Positions 37,378 to 50,600 of a stretch of 64,000 nt of DNA are shown piece after piece. The notes under the pieces are model-generated. The model ran no database searches. It saw only the letters and a program-made list of their open reading frames with translations, and had not been told where the DNA came from. Source of the DNA: Prunella strophiata (Eukaryota > Chordata > Aves > Passeriformes > Prunellidae); contig JAZBQD010000030.1 in assembly GCA_036583965.1 (NCBI GenBank), forward strand, positions 57,785,551 through 57,849,550. Direction: 5' to 3'. Each line of letters opens with the position of its first letter. Position 1 is the stretch's first letter. The position numbers and the translations under genes are program-made.

Positions 37378-37429
37378 TCTGTCTGAGCAGGGATTTGGAC
37401 TAGAATTACCCATTCTGTGGTTCTGTAAG
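37378..37429 (+). mobile_element. Possible CR1 3' tail fragment
   Basis: 'GAGCAGGGATTTGGACTAGA...CCATTCTGTGGTTCTGTAAGG' resembles the last 50 bp of CR1. It is too short to be certain. Confidence 0.5.
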
Positions 37430-38259
37430 GACAACAAGTCATGTTCTAAGCTCCTCAGAGCAACTCTGGCTGCACTTGCAACAGATCTTCAGGGATTTGG
37501 TTGATTGCCTGAAGATCATGGAGCTGGGCCCAAGACAACCTTATATTATCTTCAGAGTGTCATCTGTCAGCCTCCTGACCTATGCAGTGCTATCCTGCAT
37601 CAAGTCCTATAACTGACTCTTGTGTGGAAGTCATAAATGCTAGGGAGCTGCCTGGGGCAGGAGAGCAATACACTATCTACCACCAGAATGACTCTTTGTG
37701 TCAGTTATGACATTGTTGATGAGATTTCTCCCTTTCATCACTCAATTTGAATCACAGCCTATCACCAATACTGGTAAGAATTTGCTTTTCTGTTCAAATA
37801 GAGAAATACAAGCTAGTGCCTCTTTCAGAGAATTAGGGGGAAATTTACAGAAGAAAGCCATGGTAAAGTTTCCAATTTTTTTCAGCTTGAGAATCCACTT
37901 TTGTTTTGAACATCTATACTCAATCTGAGAATTATGTTGTGTAGGGAACACTATAAACTGTGGAGACACTGCAAGTCCATATGAATGTGACAAGCTAGCC
38001 TGTGGTGAGCCTTTTGAGAGTGTAGTGAAAGGGAGCATGAAGAGATCATGCAGTGCATTGGAGAAAACCTCAAGGCATTTATACTGTAACTGAACCAGCA
38101 TGCATAGGGGGAAAAAGAGGTTGCTGGTACAAATTCAGTTCCAGATGGGCAGCCCAAGGCCCACTCAGTAGCAATCTGGATACCTGAGAGCTGTTAGGAA
38201 AAAGACAGCATAACAGAAACAACTGGAATTAAAGCTGAAGAAAGAGAATAAGAGATGGC

Positions 38260-38260
<1 letters not shown>

Positions 38261-38293
<33 letters not shown>
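38261..38293 (+). repeat. Poly(A), 33 bases
   Basis: Uninterrupted A33. No AATAAA or retrocopy body was recognised upstream. Confidence 0.95.
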
Positions 38294-38298
<5 letters not shown>

Positions 38299-38990
38299 TG
38301 AGTTACTGAAATGGAGACCTAGAGGCAGTTAAACCTAGTGAAAGTGGAAAATGTTCTTGAGCTGCTATGGAGGCGAGGCAGTGAACAGGTTCCCAAGAGC
38401 CTCCACCAGCTGCAATCACCATTTTTGGTAAATTGCATCTGTAGAATAACATGTAGCTATATTATTGCATCTGTAGAATAGCACCTGTCAAATAACTTTC
38501 ATATCTAAGTTGTTTTTATGCCTACTGAAAGTCTGTACAGCTGGCAGAAGGTAGCAAAATTCTGTAAAGCATCCTTTTAACTGTCCAAGCAGGTAGGACA
38601 AAGACTATTTTTTCTCAGCACCCTATTTCCACATGAACTTTTTACAATACAAGCTGTATAGGAAAAACTTTATTTAGCAAGTTCAGTATCAGTATGGTAT
38701 TTTACCACCAGTAATTATGGAATTTGCTGAAGCAAGAAGGGAAGGAGTTTTAGGAAAATGTCTATGAATTATATACTTTGATGTGATAAAAGAAAGGAAT
38801 CCTTGGTCAGTGATGCATTAGTGATTTTTATTTTACCTCTTAGGTAGTGTTGTTGTGACGAAAAAATGAGAGAAATTTAAGAAACTCACAGATATTGAAT
38901 AAATAAATACAAAACCTGTCTTACCCATAAGCATTTGAAAACTACTTTTCAGCAACAGAAAACAGGGGCAAAAATAGAAACCATGAATCA

Positions 38991-39074
38991 CTGGTTCATG
39001 GTGTTCTTTTTAAATACTCTAGGTAGTTCCCACATGCTCATTGTTTTCTTTCTAAGTGATTTTGACCTTCATCA
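38991..39074 (-). repeat. 84-bp inverted repeat, right arm
   Basis: Reverse complement of 37231-37314 at about 94% identity. No matching target-site duplication is visible outside the arms. Confidence 0.95.
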
Positions 39075-42000
39075 TGCATAAAGATAAGAAAATGGAAACA
39101 AATCAGAAATGAGCTTAGCTTTCATCTTCAAGCTCATATAATACCCAGGTTTCATGTGGATCAGCAAAGCTTCTGCTTCCATAACATCCTATGCTGGTAA
39201 ACAGTGAATCTGAATCTCAGATTCTCCAGGGAAATGCATTACAGAAATGACAGTAAATTATAAGTATGCTTAAGGTGAAGGGAGACAGATACTTCTTATC
39301 AAAAGAGACAAAATCCCATGTCAAACAGTAAGAGTTGCTGTAAAATAAATAGAAGTGTCAGTACTAACTAATATATCAAGAAGGTAGGAAATGCCCCTTC
39401 AAAGAAAACTGAATGTGGTCTGTGTGGTGTGGTAAATTATAGTGATAATTGTATGAATTTCATAAGCTGCAGTGACAGAAATATTCTGTTAAAACCTTGG
39501 CATTAGGATAAAGAGGAAAGAAGTTTTAGAAGAAATTAGGAAGGAAACAAAAAGTTTATGAACTTCATACATTTAATGAGACAGTAGAAAAAGATATGTA
39601 ATGTGACTGCACCTGATGCATCCCACCTCATAAAATTATTCTTATTAATCTATTTCATAATTTTTGCATAAAGTATCTTAAAGAAACTCCTCTTTGAAAA
39701 CAGGAGTCTGTAGGGAAACACCCACATGACAGAAGTTGTGTTGCCGATGGCAATCCACAGATTGTATGTGCTAAGTACTGAGCTGAGCCAAAGCACACCT
39801 ACCTTCCACAGGTTCTCTTGGGCTATAGCAAAGTTATGGTTAGTTTAAGAAACATTTTTGCTAGTCTAATAGGCAAAATGAAATAAAAGACTGACTAGTG
39901 GTAGACTGTGATATATTTCAGAAGAAGTAAAAGACTGTAGAGATTTGTTTCTTTTTATTACGGATCAGTTCTCTGGAGCTGAAATGGATATACACAATCC
40001 GTTCTTAAGTGTGACCCATGCAGATAAATATCCATGCCTCTGGTTCATTTTTTTATCTTTATGTATGTTTCTCATATAACATTTACACTGATGTAGACTG
40101 AAGTTAAATTGCTACAACATACAGTAAACTGTAAAAAAGTATATAAATTTAAGGTGTGGTAATTCTTAAAATAGAAACCTTTAGATAACTGGTGTAGTGC
40201 ACAGTAACTCAATATAGCAGAATTCTTAAACAGAAGAGGGAACTTTTTTCATTAATAGAATATTTAAGAGGCACCACTGATATAGCTTGGACACATTAAA
40301 TAAATTTTTATGTCTTGTAAATTCTGCGCTTATGATATACCAGAAGGTCTTTTAGTGGCCTGAATTACCTACAAATACTTAGCAAAGTGCAGTACATTAA
40401 ATGGCCTGCCTGAATTCATATGGGTCCCAGCATGTTTATGACAACCTGATGCCTCATTGTTTTATTTTCATTATAACTAAGCAAATTTGCTTGACTTAAA
40501 ATTCTGGTGTAGGATTGAATATTATGAAGAAAAAAAAAAAAACAAAACAAAACCAAAACATAGATTTTAGGTTTGTTCAAGCATTTTTTTTCAGTTTGTT
40601 TCCTCAAATTGGTTATCAAAAATACTGTATTCACTTTAATTAACATAGAGCATAGTGTGACTACCAATTTTGTTGAAAATCAGGAATCCAACTGGATCAC
40701 CAAAGTATGCAGCTGGATCCATAAAATATCTAATTGGAACATCAAAGTGTGCACTACAACACATAGGCAATATTTGTACATTTTGAGGCATTAAAATCTG
40801 CAGCTGAATCAATAAAATATTGTTTATAAGAAGAGGATAAAAATCCCAAACAATGAAATTGTGCAAGTGAATCATGAAGATGTTAAATGTGAACAGCAGA
40901 AAAGATCAGACATGATATAAACATTTTAAGTACTATAGTGTAAGTTGAGTAAAAAATGCATTAAACCAAAACTAACAACATTTGCGAAACAGTGTTTCAG
41001 AATGCTATGCCAAGCAACTTTGATTAGCATTTCTTTGCTGAATATTTACATAATGTGGCTGTAGTGATGGTTTTTGCATATTGCTAGCAAAATACATAAC
41101 CAGGAGACATCAAAAAGGATGACTTTTTTGATGGAACATTCATTGTTGCCATGTGTTGTGCTTGTTTTTCGTGGCATAGCTCACCTTGTCTTGGCAGTCC
41201 ATGAGAACAGTCATTATTTAGACTACATTTGAGTTATCTTCCTACTGGCCATTGCTGTTGATTTTCATCAATACATTATCTCTGTTCATAATTTCACAAC
41301 CCAAGATCTGAGTCTAGATCTGAAATTTATGTAAGTCATATGTAAGTCAGTCCAGCTCCACTGAACTCATGATTTACACAGGCGAAGTATTTGTGTCAAC
41401 TCTGTGTCTGGTCTTCCCAGTGGAAGTCTGAGACATTTTTATGAAGTTTCACTTCCTGCATCAATTTGCATCATATAAGGGGCAGATGTGCCAGAGTGTT
41501 CCAACTGCTGTGCAGTGATGCAAAGCAGTTAGAAACCCAGCCTCCTGTGCCAAATTTGTAGCTACTTTGGCATGCTGGAAGAGTGCAGAGCAAGATGACT
41601 GTATCCGTGAATGTAAACTCATGCCTCCTGCAGCTATGTCATTTGATTTAAAGTTGATTATCCATTCACGCCTTCAACTTTGCTATGTATAGTATGATTT
41701 CCTTCTTTTTTGACCACAAATCCTTTTTTTTTTCCCTTAATATGCACTATGAATACAAAGATTTCTTTAGGTTATATATAAAGAGAATTCATAGACTTTA
41801 CAGACTACACTTGTATAAGAATAACTCTGGGAATGACTACATGAAAAGAATAACTCCATTAAAGTCAATGGATTACAGCAATGAAGCTGTAATACAGTTA
41901 CAGAGCAGGTACATAAACATCAGCAGGGAAATAAAAACATCTTTCTACAAAACAGGAAATGCCCAGACTAAACAGAAAGATACTGAATCTTTTGGAAATA

Positions 42001-43117
42001 GATTTACTGTAAATTAGTTGTATCTATATAGTGAACAAGACTGTATATTCTAAAGTGTTTTGAACTGCTCCTCAGATGTTGCCAACCAGAAAATATAAAC
42101 TATATAGAACAACCTTTAGATTTATTGAAAGAGCAAATTTCTGAAAGCATGCTCTCTGTCTTAAGAAATTAATTGCTTTAGTCTGCGTTTGTGAAATCCA
42201 TAAGCTCTGCACAGCATTCTTGACTTTTAAGATTTTTAAAATTTGTTTTACATTAAAAAATAATAATCTTATTATTAGAAAATATCAAAGTGTTATCCTA
42301 CCACGTTTTCAAAGTGCAACTTGTTGAAAAGATTACTAAGTGGTAATAATATTAATTATTATTATTAAGCAATTTATAAAAGAAAAATGCATGTGTGAGT
42401 ATCTATTTTAGAAATGCACTTTAGGATGAAATAAAACATACTTTAAAAAAAGCTATTACTCTTGCTAGAGTAAAAGAATTAAAATGGGAAGTCCATATGA
42501 AACCATATCCATTATTAAGATCCAAGGTTAGGTGAAGGTAGTCCGAAAAAGAATGTACTTCTTTTCCTTTGGTGTTTCACTGGGATAACTATTAAAAGTC
42601 TCCCTCTGATCATGCTACTATGCCTGAAAATTTTGTTCAGTCTTTCTTTGTCCTCTGCCACGTATTTTTTGTCCCCACAGGTGGTTGACACCACAAATTT
42701 TCAGGAAAGTAATCTGAAGTTCTTACCTACTCAGTAGCTGTAACTACTTCTAGAGAGTAATACAGTGTCCTTTCACAGAAATTTTTCTGTCCTTTCAAAG
42801 GCTCCTAAAAGAGAATATCCCACCTTACTGGGCCAAGGCATTATTGGCTCTGTCCTCACTCTTTCCATGAAGCTCCATTTGGATGGAACTTGCATGGAAC
42901 TTTCTCTAACTGTAGCTCTTAATGCTATCACCCACAGTTCTGATTGACATCCTGCCTACATATAAATACACTGCACAAAGATGCACACCTGATGTTCATT
43001 AAAGTTTGCAAGTGTTTGAGCCCAATTGTAAAGCACATCAGTTATTGGTGAGAGCTTTAGTCTTGCAGTTTTTCACACCTTTCACAGTTATCAGCTCTTT
43101 TCATTTTGTATTTATTA
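39075..43117. other. Unique AT-rich intergenic DNA
   Basis: No gene. The 110-codon frame at 41685-42017 has no recognisable domain. It contains the 21-bp minisatellite at 40686 and poly(A) with AAAAC repeats at 40528-40560. Confidence 0.55.
40686..40748 (+). repeat. Degenerate 21-bp minisatellite, three units
   Basis: Three 21-base units (40686-40706, 40707-40727, 40728-40748) share the core (C/T)TGGA(T/A)C. Units 1 and 3 also share ATCAAAGT-like ends. A further related piece, GCAGCTGAATCAATAAAAT, lies at about 40800-40818. Confidence 0.75.
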
Positions 43118-43462
43118 TCACAGAATCACAGAATAGGTCAGGTTGTAAAGGACCATGATGGATCACGGGGTCCAACCTCTCTGCTCAAGCAGGGCCATCC
43201 CAGAGCAAGTGGCACAGGATTGCGTCCAGATGGTTCTTGAATTCTCCAGAGAGGGAGACTCCACAATCTCTCTGGGCAACCTGTTCAAGTGCATGGCCAC
43301 TGAGAATAGAGTTCCACCTCATATTCAGGTGGAACTTCCTGTCCATCAGTTTCTGTCCATTGCCTCTTGCCGTGTTCCTTAGCATCACGGAGAAGAGTCT
43401 GGCTTCATCCTTCGGGCACCCTCCCTTCAGATACTTACAGAAATCAATTAGTTCCCTCTCAA
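43118..43462 (-). mobile_element. CR1 LINE 3' fragment
   Basis: The complement of the CR1 tail 'TCACAGAATCACAGAATAGG' starts at 43118. It is followed by 'TCCAACCTCTCTGCTCAAGC', 'GAGACTCCACAATCTCTCTG', 'AGGTGGAACTTCCTGTCCAT' and the complement of the 'CTTTTCAGT...' region near 43400. Strong 5' truncation leaves about 345 bp, all 3' untranslated. It belongs to the ATTCTGTGA-tailed type, like 23464-24084. Confidence 0.9.
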
Positions 43463-46400
43463 TCAATTATATTTTATATTTGAAAGTTAAGAACAACACA
43501 GTTCCCAGTGAAGTGCCTGTTTAAACCAAGAATGTCATAAGTTCTGTTCCACAAGCATATATTCAAGTTTTTACTGGTATGACAGCACTTTTCAGTGGTA
43601 ACAATATTTGTTCTACCAGACTTTGATGGCTATCAAGCTGGCACAACATTTCCTTACCACCTGTTTCCATTGCTATTTCTGTTATGTGTCTCATTTTCTG
43701 TGTTTCTGCATTTACTTTTTTTTTTTATTGTATCATTCTTCCTATATTTTCTTTTTATTAATCCTATAATGTATATATTTTGTACCAGATTTTCTGCTCA
43801 TCCACTCTTAATTTTCTAAGAATTTCATTAGAAATTCTTTTTTAAAAAATTTTATCAGTGCCTGACAATTTTCTTCTTGTTGACTTCTGGACTTTTTTTC
43901 AGTTACCTTTTGCTTTCATTCTTCATATATTGGAGGTTTTAACATTACTCTTTTACCTCTTCTCCCATTTGAATCACTATTACCTCAGAATACATGAAAA
44001 TTCTGTTTGATGTTACTAATGTCTGAAATTTTCAGGGATTCACACACATGTGTCTCCCTGGATGGTCCTTGTAACATAAAAAAAAAATTAAAAATATATA
44101 TGCTAAGATACATTTTTAATGCTAAGGAATTTTTGCCCCAAATAGGCTAAATAATGTGATTGAAAACTGGCAGTAATTTCAAAACATCTCAACAAAATCC
44201 TGTTTATAATTATCTAAAGGGTATTAAAATCTGAAGATGCAGATGGAATGAATTAAAAAATGGATAAGTCCTCAAAACTCACATCATGAATTCCCTTGCT
44301 AATGAGGTTCCTTAGGTACCCAAATATTTATCTCTGAGCACCACTAAAACCTGCCTGATTCTAAGTTTCTGTACTACAGGACATTCTACGTACCTAGACA
44401 ATCATAAACTAGATATTCTTGTGTATTGAATGTAGAGCTACAGATATACTAGAAGCCAAATAACTAATTACTCAGTTAAAAGTACAACTTATTAAACTGG
44501 AAGATTTGAGTGATTAGTGTTCCAAAATTCCCTTTTAAAACAAGATCAAAGCCTCTACTTTCAAAGAAGGGTGGACAAAAAAAGATATAGAAAGCCTTCT
44601 TCAGGTAAAGAGTATTTTCTACCACAGAGTTTCCCCCTTTATCTGGAGATACTGACCTTGCTAGTATTATGGCCACTAAGATCTATGCCAGCTTTTAGTT
44701 AGTGAGAAGGGCACCATGTATCTACATATAGGTGAAGGCCAGAGATTATGAGCTGATGACTTCAGTCATAACCTTCTATTCAAAATTTCCTATTACCTAG
44801 CTTAAAAGAAACACTCAGTATTTCCTAAGGGCTATTGTGAGTCACTAAACTCTGCAGACATGATACAGAGACTTGAAGGCTTTAATTCACTAAGTAAGAC
44901 ATATAATTTTAAGGCACTGCTACAGCTTTCAAATTGATGAGGACATAGAATAGAATTGAACTTTCAGTCCTGATTAAGCATTTTTCAGATTAAGGAAAAT
45001 AGAAAAACTCAAGACAGGTATTATTTTTTGCATCAGAAGAAAACCTGCTTAGTAAAAATAGTCTTTCTAAAAAAAAAAAAAAAATCAAAGTTTATAAGCT
45101 AAAGAGAAAATTATATTAATGGTGGACTAAAAAAGAACCAAATTAATATGCATTTCTAAAATCTCTCTAAAAGAAAACACAATAAAAAAACTGTCAATAC
45201 CAATTGTCAAGACTACCTGTACTCTAACTGATAATCTCTCTAAGAGGACATTACACATGCATATGAAAATGAAAGTGACTAAAAGCAGGCCCTGGTTCAG
45301 CGATTACTGAAGCTGATGGCAATAGGACAAAAGTGTGATTTCAGTATTTAAAGGCCATATAGTGTCAAGTGTCTGCAGAACTACCAGATCTTTCTGCTGT
45401 ATTCTTCAACCTTGCGCTGTTTCCCTGTGTTAGCTCTGTAAATTTCACTGAGCTATGACATATCTTTCTGGCATTAACAGATTACTTCTCAGTGCATTCA
45501 CTCTTGTGCAAGAAAATAAGTATATAGACTTCATCCTGCTATACCACAAAACAAATTATTGCATAGAAAAATATTCAAATAGTTGATGTTCCATAAAAAG
45601 AGCGTTTTTTACAACAAAGAAGCACTCTGAATAAATGTCTGTCCACATATGTGTCAAAGTGATTTCACACATTTTCTAAGCCCCGTTCCTGATGTCTGTC
45701 AGCACTCAGCATACAATACCAAGCAATAAAGCTTATCTGATAAAGTGAGAACAATATAAAGTGCTATTGTTGTTGTTATTATTATTATTATTATTGTCAT
45801 TCTGTGGTAGAGGACCAAATGAAGGTGGTATGTGACGGAATTTGCCCTGAATAAAAGATATTACCCCTGTATTTGTCAGCAATATCTTACTTAGAGTTTA
45901 AAAGAGAGACTAGTGAAGGGTAAGGTAGTATTTTGGATAAAAGATTAATACAATATATGAAGCACGTAAAGGAGAAAGTAAGAATGCTAAAAATCATTAG
46001 ATTAATGGAGCTAATAAAAAGGAAAAAGCCAAGAAGGTGTTAGTAAACCCATTAAGGGATCTGGGTCTTTCCAAGTCAAATTGTGCCATCCACATTAAAT
46101 TGTGTTATATTAGTTTCATCTTTATGTTGTTCCATTTTTCTATATCAGTACCTATGGTGCTGTGTCTGCACCTTCTAATCACAAATTCCTACTTAATGAA
46201 GGTTTATCTTATGAATTTATTCCTAAATCTACTCAGAATGACTGGCGTCTCTCTGGGTACATTGTGTAGGATAATCCAATGTTTCTCCAAAATTGCAAGT
46301 TTTATTCATGTAAAGCCACTGACAGTCTCAGGACCCAGACCAGAGAACATGTAACATGCAAACAGAAAGCAGCTAAGATTTTACTGGACAAAAAAATAAA

Positions 46401-47229
46401 ACCCCATACATCATTTTCATTAATAGTATTATAGTCTAGCATGTGTAAGCCTAAATACAGATACATTCCTTGGATCATCGCTTTATTAGAATAAATAGTT
46501 TTTGGGTAAATGCAAAAATAAATAAATTAAAATAGTAAGAAAATAATACATCATAATTATTTTCTTCCAAAAAAAAAAAAATGTATCCAAAACACCTGTA
46601 ACATAACTTCCCTAAAAGTGGTTTTTTTTTGAGTGATATACAATTCCACTGATTAAAAAAAAAAAAAAAAAAGTCATTGCCAGCTTATTGCATAAGGATT
46701 TGACATTTCCTATTCAATCCCATAACTACCCAGAAGAGGTTCAACAAGGACAGAAGTCTCTTGTCAGGACAAAAGATGTGAATTTGAACCTTATATAAAT
46801 ATTTAGTATTTTATATAGATTTAATATCATTTGTCTATTTAAAAATACATTATTTCTGTTTCTGTCCATAGTAGTGTCAAAGAAAATCACTTCCAAATGA
46901 TTGCACTTTAAAAGTACTATATACATACTGAACATTTTAAAGAATGGTAACTTAAAGTGACTTGCTAAAATTAGCCCTGAAAATGGATGCCAAAGACAAG
47001 TGGAACAGAAGAAAAGAAAAACATTCTTGACAACTAATTTCTCCTTTGTATTTTCAATTCCTTTTTTACTTCATTTTTAGCCCTCCTTTCAGTAAAGCTG
47101 AAGTTTTAATTCAGCAGGTCTTAACTTTCATGATGTGTTGGCATGAATTATCTAAACTAGAACAAGTTCCTGAATCAGTTCTTAGTCTTTAATATACATG
47201 CAGAAGAACACGGATTTTATTTCCATATG
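43463..47229. other. Unique AT-rich intergenic DNA
   Basis: No gene. The T-rich pyrimidine stretch at 43640-43800 gives a hydrophobic-looking chance frame. Microsatellite at 45766-45795. Poly(A) at 45070-45084, 46570-46580 and 46655-46672. Confidence 0.55.
45766..45795 (+). repeat. (TTG)n(TTA)n microsatellite
   Basis: About four TTG units followed by about seven TTA units. Confidence 0.9.
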
Positions 47230-47672
47230 ACTTGGAAGGGACCTCAAAGGATCATCTAGTTCCAACCTCTCTGCTGTGGGCAGGGATACATACCTTTCAC
47301 TAGAGCAGGCTGCTCAAAAACCCATCCAATCTGGCCTCGAGCACTGTCAGGGATGGAGCATCCATAACTTATGTGGGAAATATTTTCCAGTGCCTCGCCA
47401 CACCCACAGAAAAAAATTTTTCTCCTAATGTCCAATACAAACCTACTGTCTTTCAATTTCAAGCCATTCCTCTCTGTCCTGTCACTACATGCTCGTCTCT
47501 CTCCTTTTTCAAAGGCTGCCTTCCAGGTACTGGAAGGCTGCAATTAGGTCACACAGAAGCCTTCTCTTCTCCAAGCTGAACAAACCTAAATCTCTCAGCC
47601 TTTCCTCACAGGAGAATCCAGGAAAATATTGGCTTTTTTGACTGTAAGCACACATTGCCATGCTCATGTCCA
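47230..47672 (-). mobile_element. CR1 LINE 3' fragment lacking its own tail
   Basis: On the minus strand: complement of 'CTTGGAAGGGACCTCAAAGG' at about 47231, 'TTTTCTCCTAATGTCCAATA' at about 47418, 'TTCTCTTCTCCAAGCTGAAC' at about 47562 and 'AGCACACATTGCCATGCTCA' at about 47647, which lies upstream in the CR1 reading direction. The usual octamer tail expected left of 47230 is absent or decayed. This is an ATTCTATGA-type copy with no intact frame. Confidence 0.88.
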
Positions 47673-47688
47673 TTCTATGATTCTATGA
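47672..47688 (+). repeat. CR1-like octamer tail in opposite orientation
   Basis: ATTCTATGATTCTATGA, the sense CR1 3' tail, abuts the 5' end of the minus-strand CR1. Confidence 0.75.
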
Positions 47689-50600
47689 TGAAATAATATA
47701 TTTGTGGATGTAGGGTTTTTTTTCTTCTTCCTATTGTTAAATCTTTATTCTCTTTTTTTGACATCAAAGTTATTTGCATAGAAGCTAATCATTATGTCAC
47801 AAATATTATATCAGGTAGTGAATAAATAAGATGACATCTGTTAGCTTTGGGGACCATCTGTTAGACTGGGGAATTATGGATGTGTTGTTAAATTTATATT
47901 ATATTAATTTTAAACACAATAGGAGGGTGTAATAGGCAGTATAAGAGACTAGTGCTCTCTGACTTCTCTCATGAAAAGCAAGAAGGGTGCCTGTGTCAAG
48001 AGAATTGCTATAACAACTTTAAGGAGAGGTTATATTTGTGAAGAACAGAAAAATAATTTTAAAAGAGAGGAAACAAAGAAACAGCTTTTGCATGATCATG
48101 AGTATTAGATTAGGCATACATTCGAAGAGACCCATTTAAGAAGGCATTGAAGCACATGCCAGACTAGAAACACACAGTTAAATGCCAGACAAATTACCAA
48201 AATATGAGAGGGATTTCAAGAAGTAGAAACTTCGTAGCACAAATTTTTCCTTCACTCTTCATTCTCAGAGTCAAATACTTTGACTTGTATTAGGAGCTTT
48301 TGATGCTAAAATTATATAATAAGTAAATATTATTAAAAGTAAACATATCAGACAAATCTAAGCACAATCTGAAAGTGGAAATCAGTGTTGGAGGTAGGAT
48401 ATACAAAAATATTCAAAGAAAATACTGCTGCAATGTCACATTATACGTACAGCATAATACATATATTATGTATTATGTACTGTATACATTCCCATGCACT
48501 CTGTGTCCGGAGCACATCCATCTTACATGTTTTGAACAGACACAAATATAAAGTTCTTAGGATGGCTTACAATTTGATTACTGATTTGATTACTCTTCCT
48601 AAATTCACAGAAGTTTATCCAAATAGCAAAATGTCAATTGCTGAGCAACTGCAATACTGATTAGTTATCTGAAACACAGTTTAGTAGTCTTCTTCTACTT
48701 TCTGCTGCCTTGGAAGGCATGCATGTTAGGTATTTTCACTGCTTCAATTTAAGTTTTGCTAGAGATTTAGGACCATCTATGGTTTTTGCAAACCATTTTA
48801 TATCATCTCTCTCTCACAGCTCATACAGGATCTTGTATGTTTTCCCCCCATTTTCTTTGCTGTTTCAGGCAATTAAATCAGTTGAATCCATTTTTACTAT
48901 TTTCAACTTCATTTTTTTCTATATCCTCCTGAAGAAAAACTTACATTTATAACTTTACCTCAGCTCTTCTAACCTAAGATACCTCTTTCGACATTCACTT
49001 CTACAGAACCCATTGAACTTAGCTGACTCTTCCTTCCTGTCAAATTTAGCAGTGGTAAAAAAAGCCAGAAAGAAGAGCTTTTGAGAAAAGGAAGGTTAAA
49101 ATAGTTATTAAAACATCATCTCAGTCGTTGCCTTGAATTCCGTTTCATCCACACTTTCCTCAGTCATTGTCAAATCCATTTGCAGATTACTCATGGTAGA
49201 ATAGCAGTTTTTCTCCCTCTTTTAAAGCCATTCTAACACTCTGGAAGTGCCCTGTAAATAAAAGATATTGGGAATACAATGCATTTCAATGCAATTCCTA
49301 TGCATTGATTAATATTGTAGCCAGCAGCTGAGGTAAGATAAGATTCAACCCATATCCCAGTTTACTGAGACCTAGACTGGTGAATTAACTTGATTTTTTC
49401 ATTGTGATTGAATCAGGGAATGGATCTCACAGTTTTTATTTCATTTTAATTTTGTTTTTAATTCTCAGATAATCTAATGAAAAACATTCATAGTAAAAGG
49501 TAATTGACAGGAAAGAAACCTGAATAGTTTCAACTGTGCTCCACTAATTAATTTAATTTCTGCCTAAATTGAACTTATCAATTTTTTTTAAACAGATGAC
49601 AGAATTATCTTTGGAAAAGAAAGACATTTTCATATGATTTGTCCTCTATTTAAAGTTTTGCTATAAATATTCACATCTAGATTTAGTCCTAATATAGAAC
49701 CTTAAAAAATTTATAAAAAGAAACAATACTTTGTCTCTCATGTCCCAGAAACTCTGTATTATTCCTATTATCCAGAAGTTCTCTCAATGTCACTTCTATA
49801 TATCTTCTGTATACAAAATGTGTCATACTGTACTACATGCTATTGCTAAACAGACACTGTTAAAAGTTACCTGAGATAACTACTAATTGTACTTTCCAAG
49901 GAAATTAAAAGTAACAACAGAGCAATATGAGATGAGAAACTCCTGCCTTTGAATCCTATGAATCTGCTTGGAAAACATTAGGAAGGAACACAATTAAATA
50001 ATTCTATGTGTTCTTAGTCTTCAAAACATCTCTCATTGTAAAAACATCTTTTGTATTACAACAAGATCTCATTCTTAGAAATTCTGGCTGATCCCAAACC
50101 TATCATGAAATAAGGCCAGTTTATAGACAGTGACACCAGTACAAAAGGATGTGGTATGAATTATTATATGCTTAATCCTACTACTAATAGTACTACTAAT
50201 AATATACCTGAACAGTATACTTTCTATCATCTTGGGAAACTAGCTTCCAGAACACCTTTACAGCTTTTACAATTACTAAAAACATCCAGAGGCAAAAGCA
50301 AAAGAAAACAAATCTTCAGCCATCAGTATTATATGAACCATGCTGAGAAGTCTGCAGGCTAGTATAAAAAAATTTGACATAGAAAAAAAAAAAGATAAAA
50401 AACAAGTACTTCACTAATGTATAGAGGGATTTATGAGAAATAATTCTAAATCACAGTTGTACTACTAAACATTACATTGTAAATCTGTCCTAGACTTTTA
50501 ATTTCTAAGCTACACAAAAAGTGGGCAAAACACATCACAGCTTTTAAGAATATAAATTAATTTGGAACTTTTTTGTTAAATAGCATACAAAGATTAAGCT

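Larger units (their letters stand above)
37315..38990. other. 1.68-kb spacer between inverted-repeat arms
   Basis: This holds a possible CR1 tail (37378-37429), a 119-codon minus-strand frame (37742-38101) of no recognised family, an A33 run (38261-38293) and a small direct repeat of 'GCATCTGTAGAATA' (about 38436 and 38466). There is no transposase motif that I can see. Confidence 0.55.

Noticed and set aside
38200..38293. A33 tract as the tail of a processed retrocopy
   Set aside because: There is no AATAAA, coding relic or target duplication. CR1 machinery rarely makes poly(A) retrocopies in birds. It is treated as simple sequence.
40420..40560. AAAAC/AAAAG-rich A tracts as SINE tails
   Set aside because: No tRNA- or 5S-like A and B boxes upstream. 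Plain A-rich simple sequence.
41345..41880. Short motifs 'GTAAGTCAGTCCAGCTCCA' and 'ACTCCATTAAAGTCAATGGA', like text seen in reptile and bird repeats
   Set aside because: I cannot name a family or see boundaries. Too weak for a feature.
46037..46354. 105-codon hydrophobic frame resembling a membrane protein
   Set aside because: The T-rich composition produces Phe/Leu/Ile codons. There is no homology that I can recognise and no exon signals.
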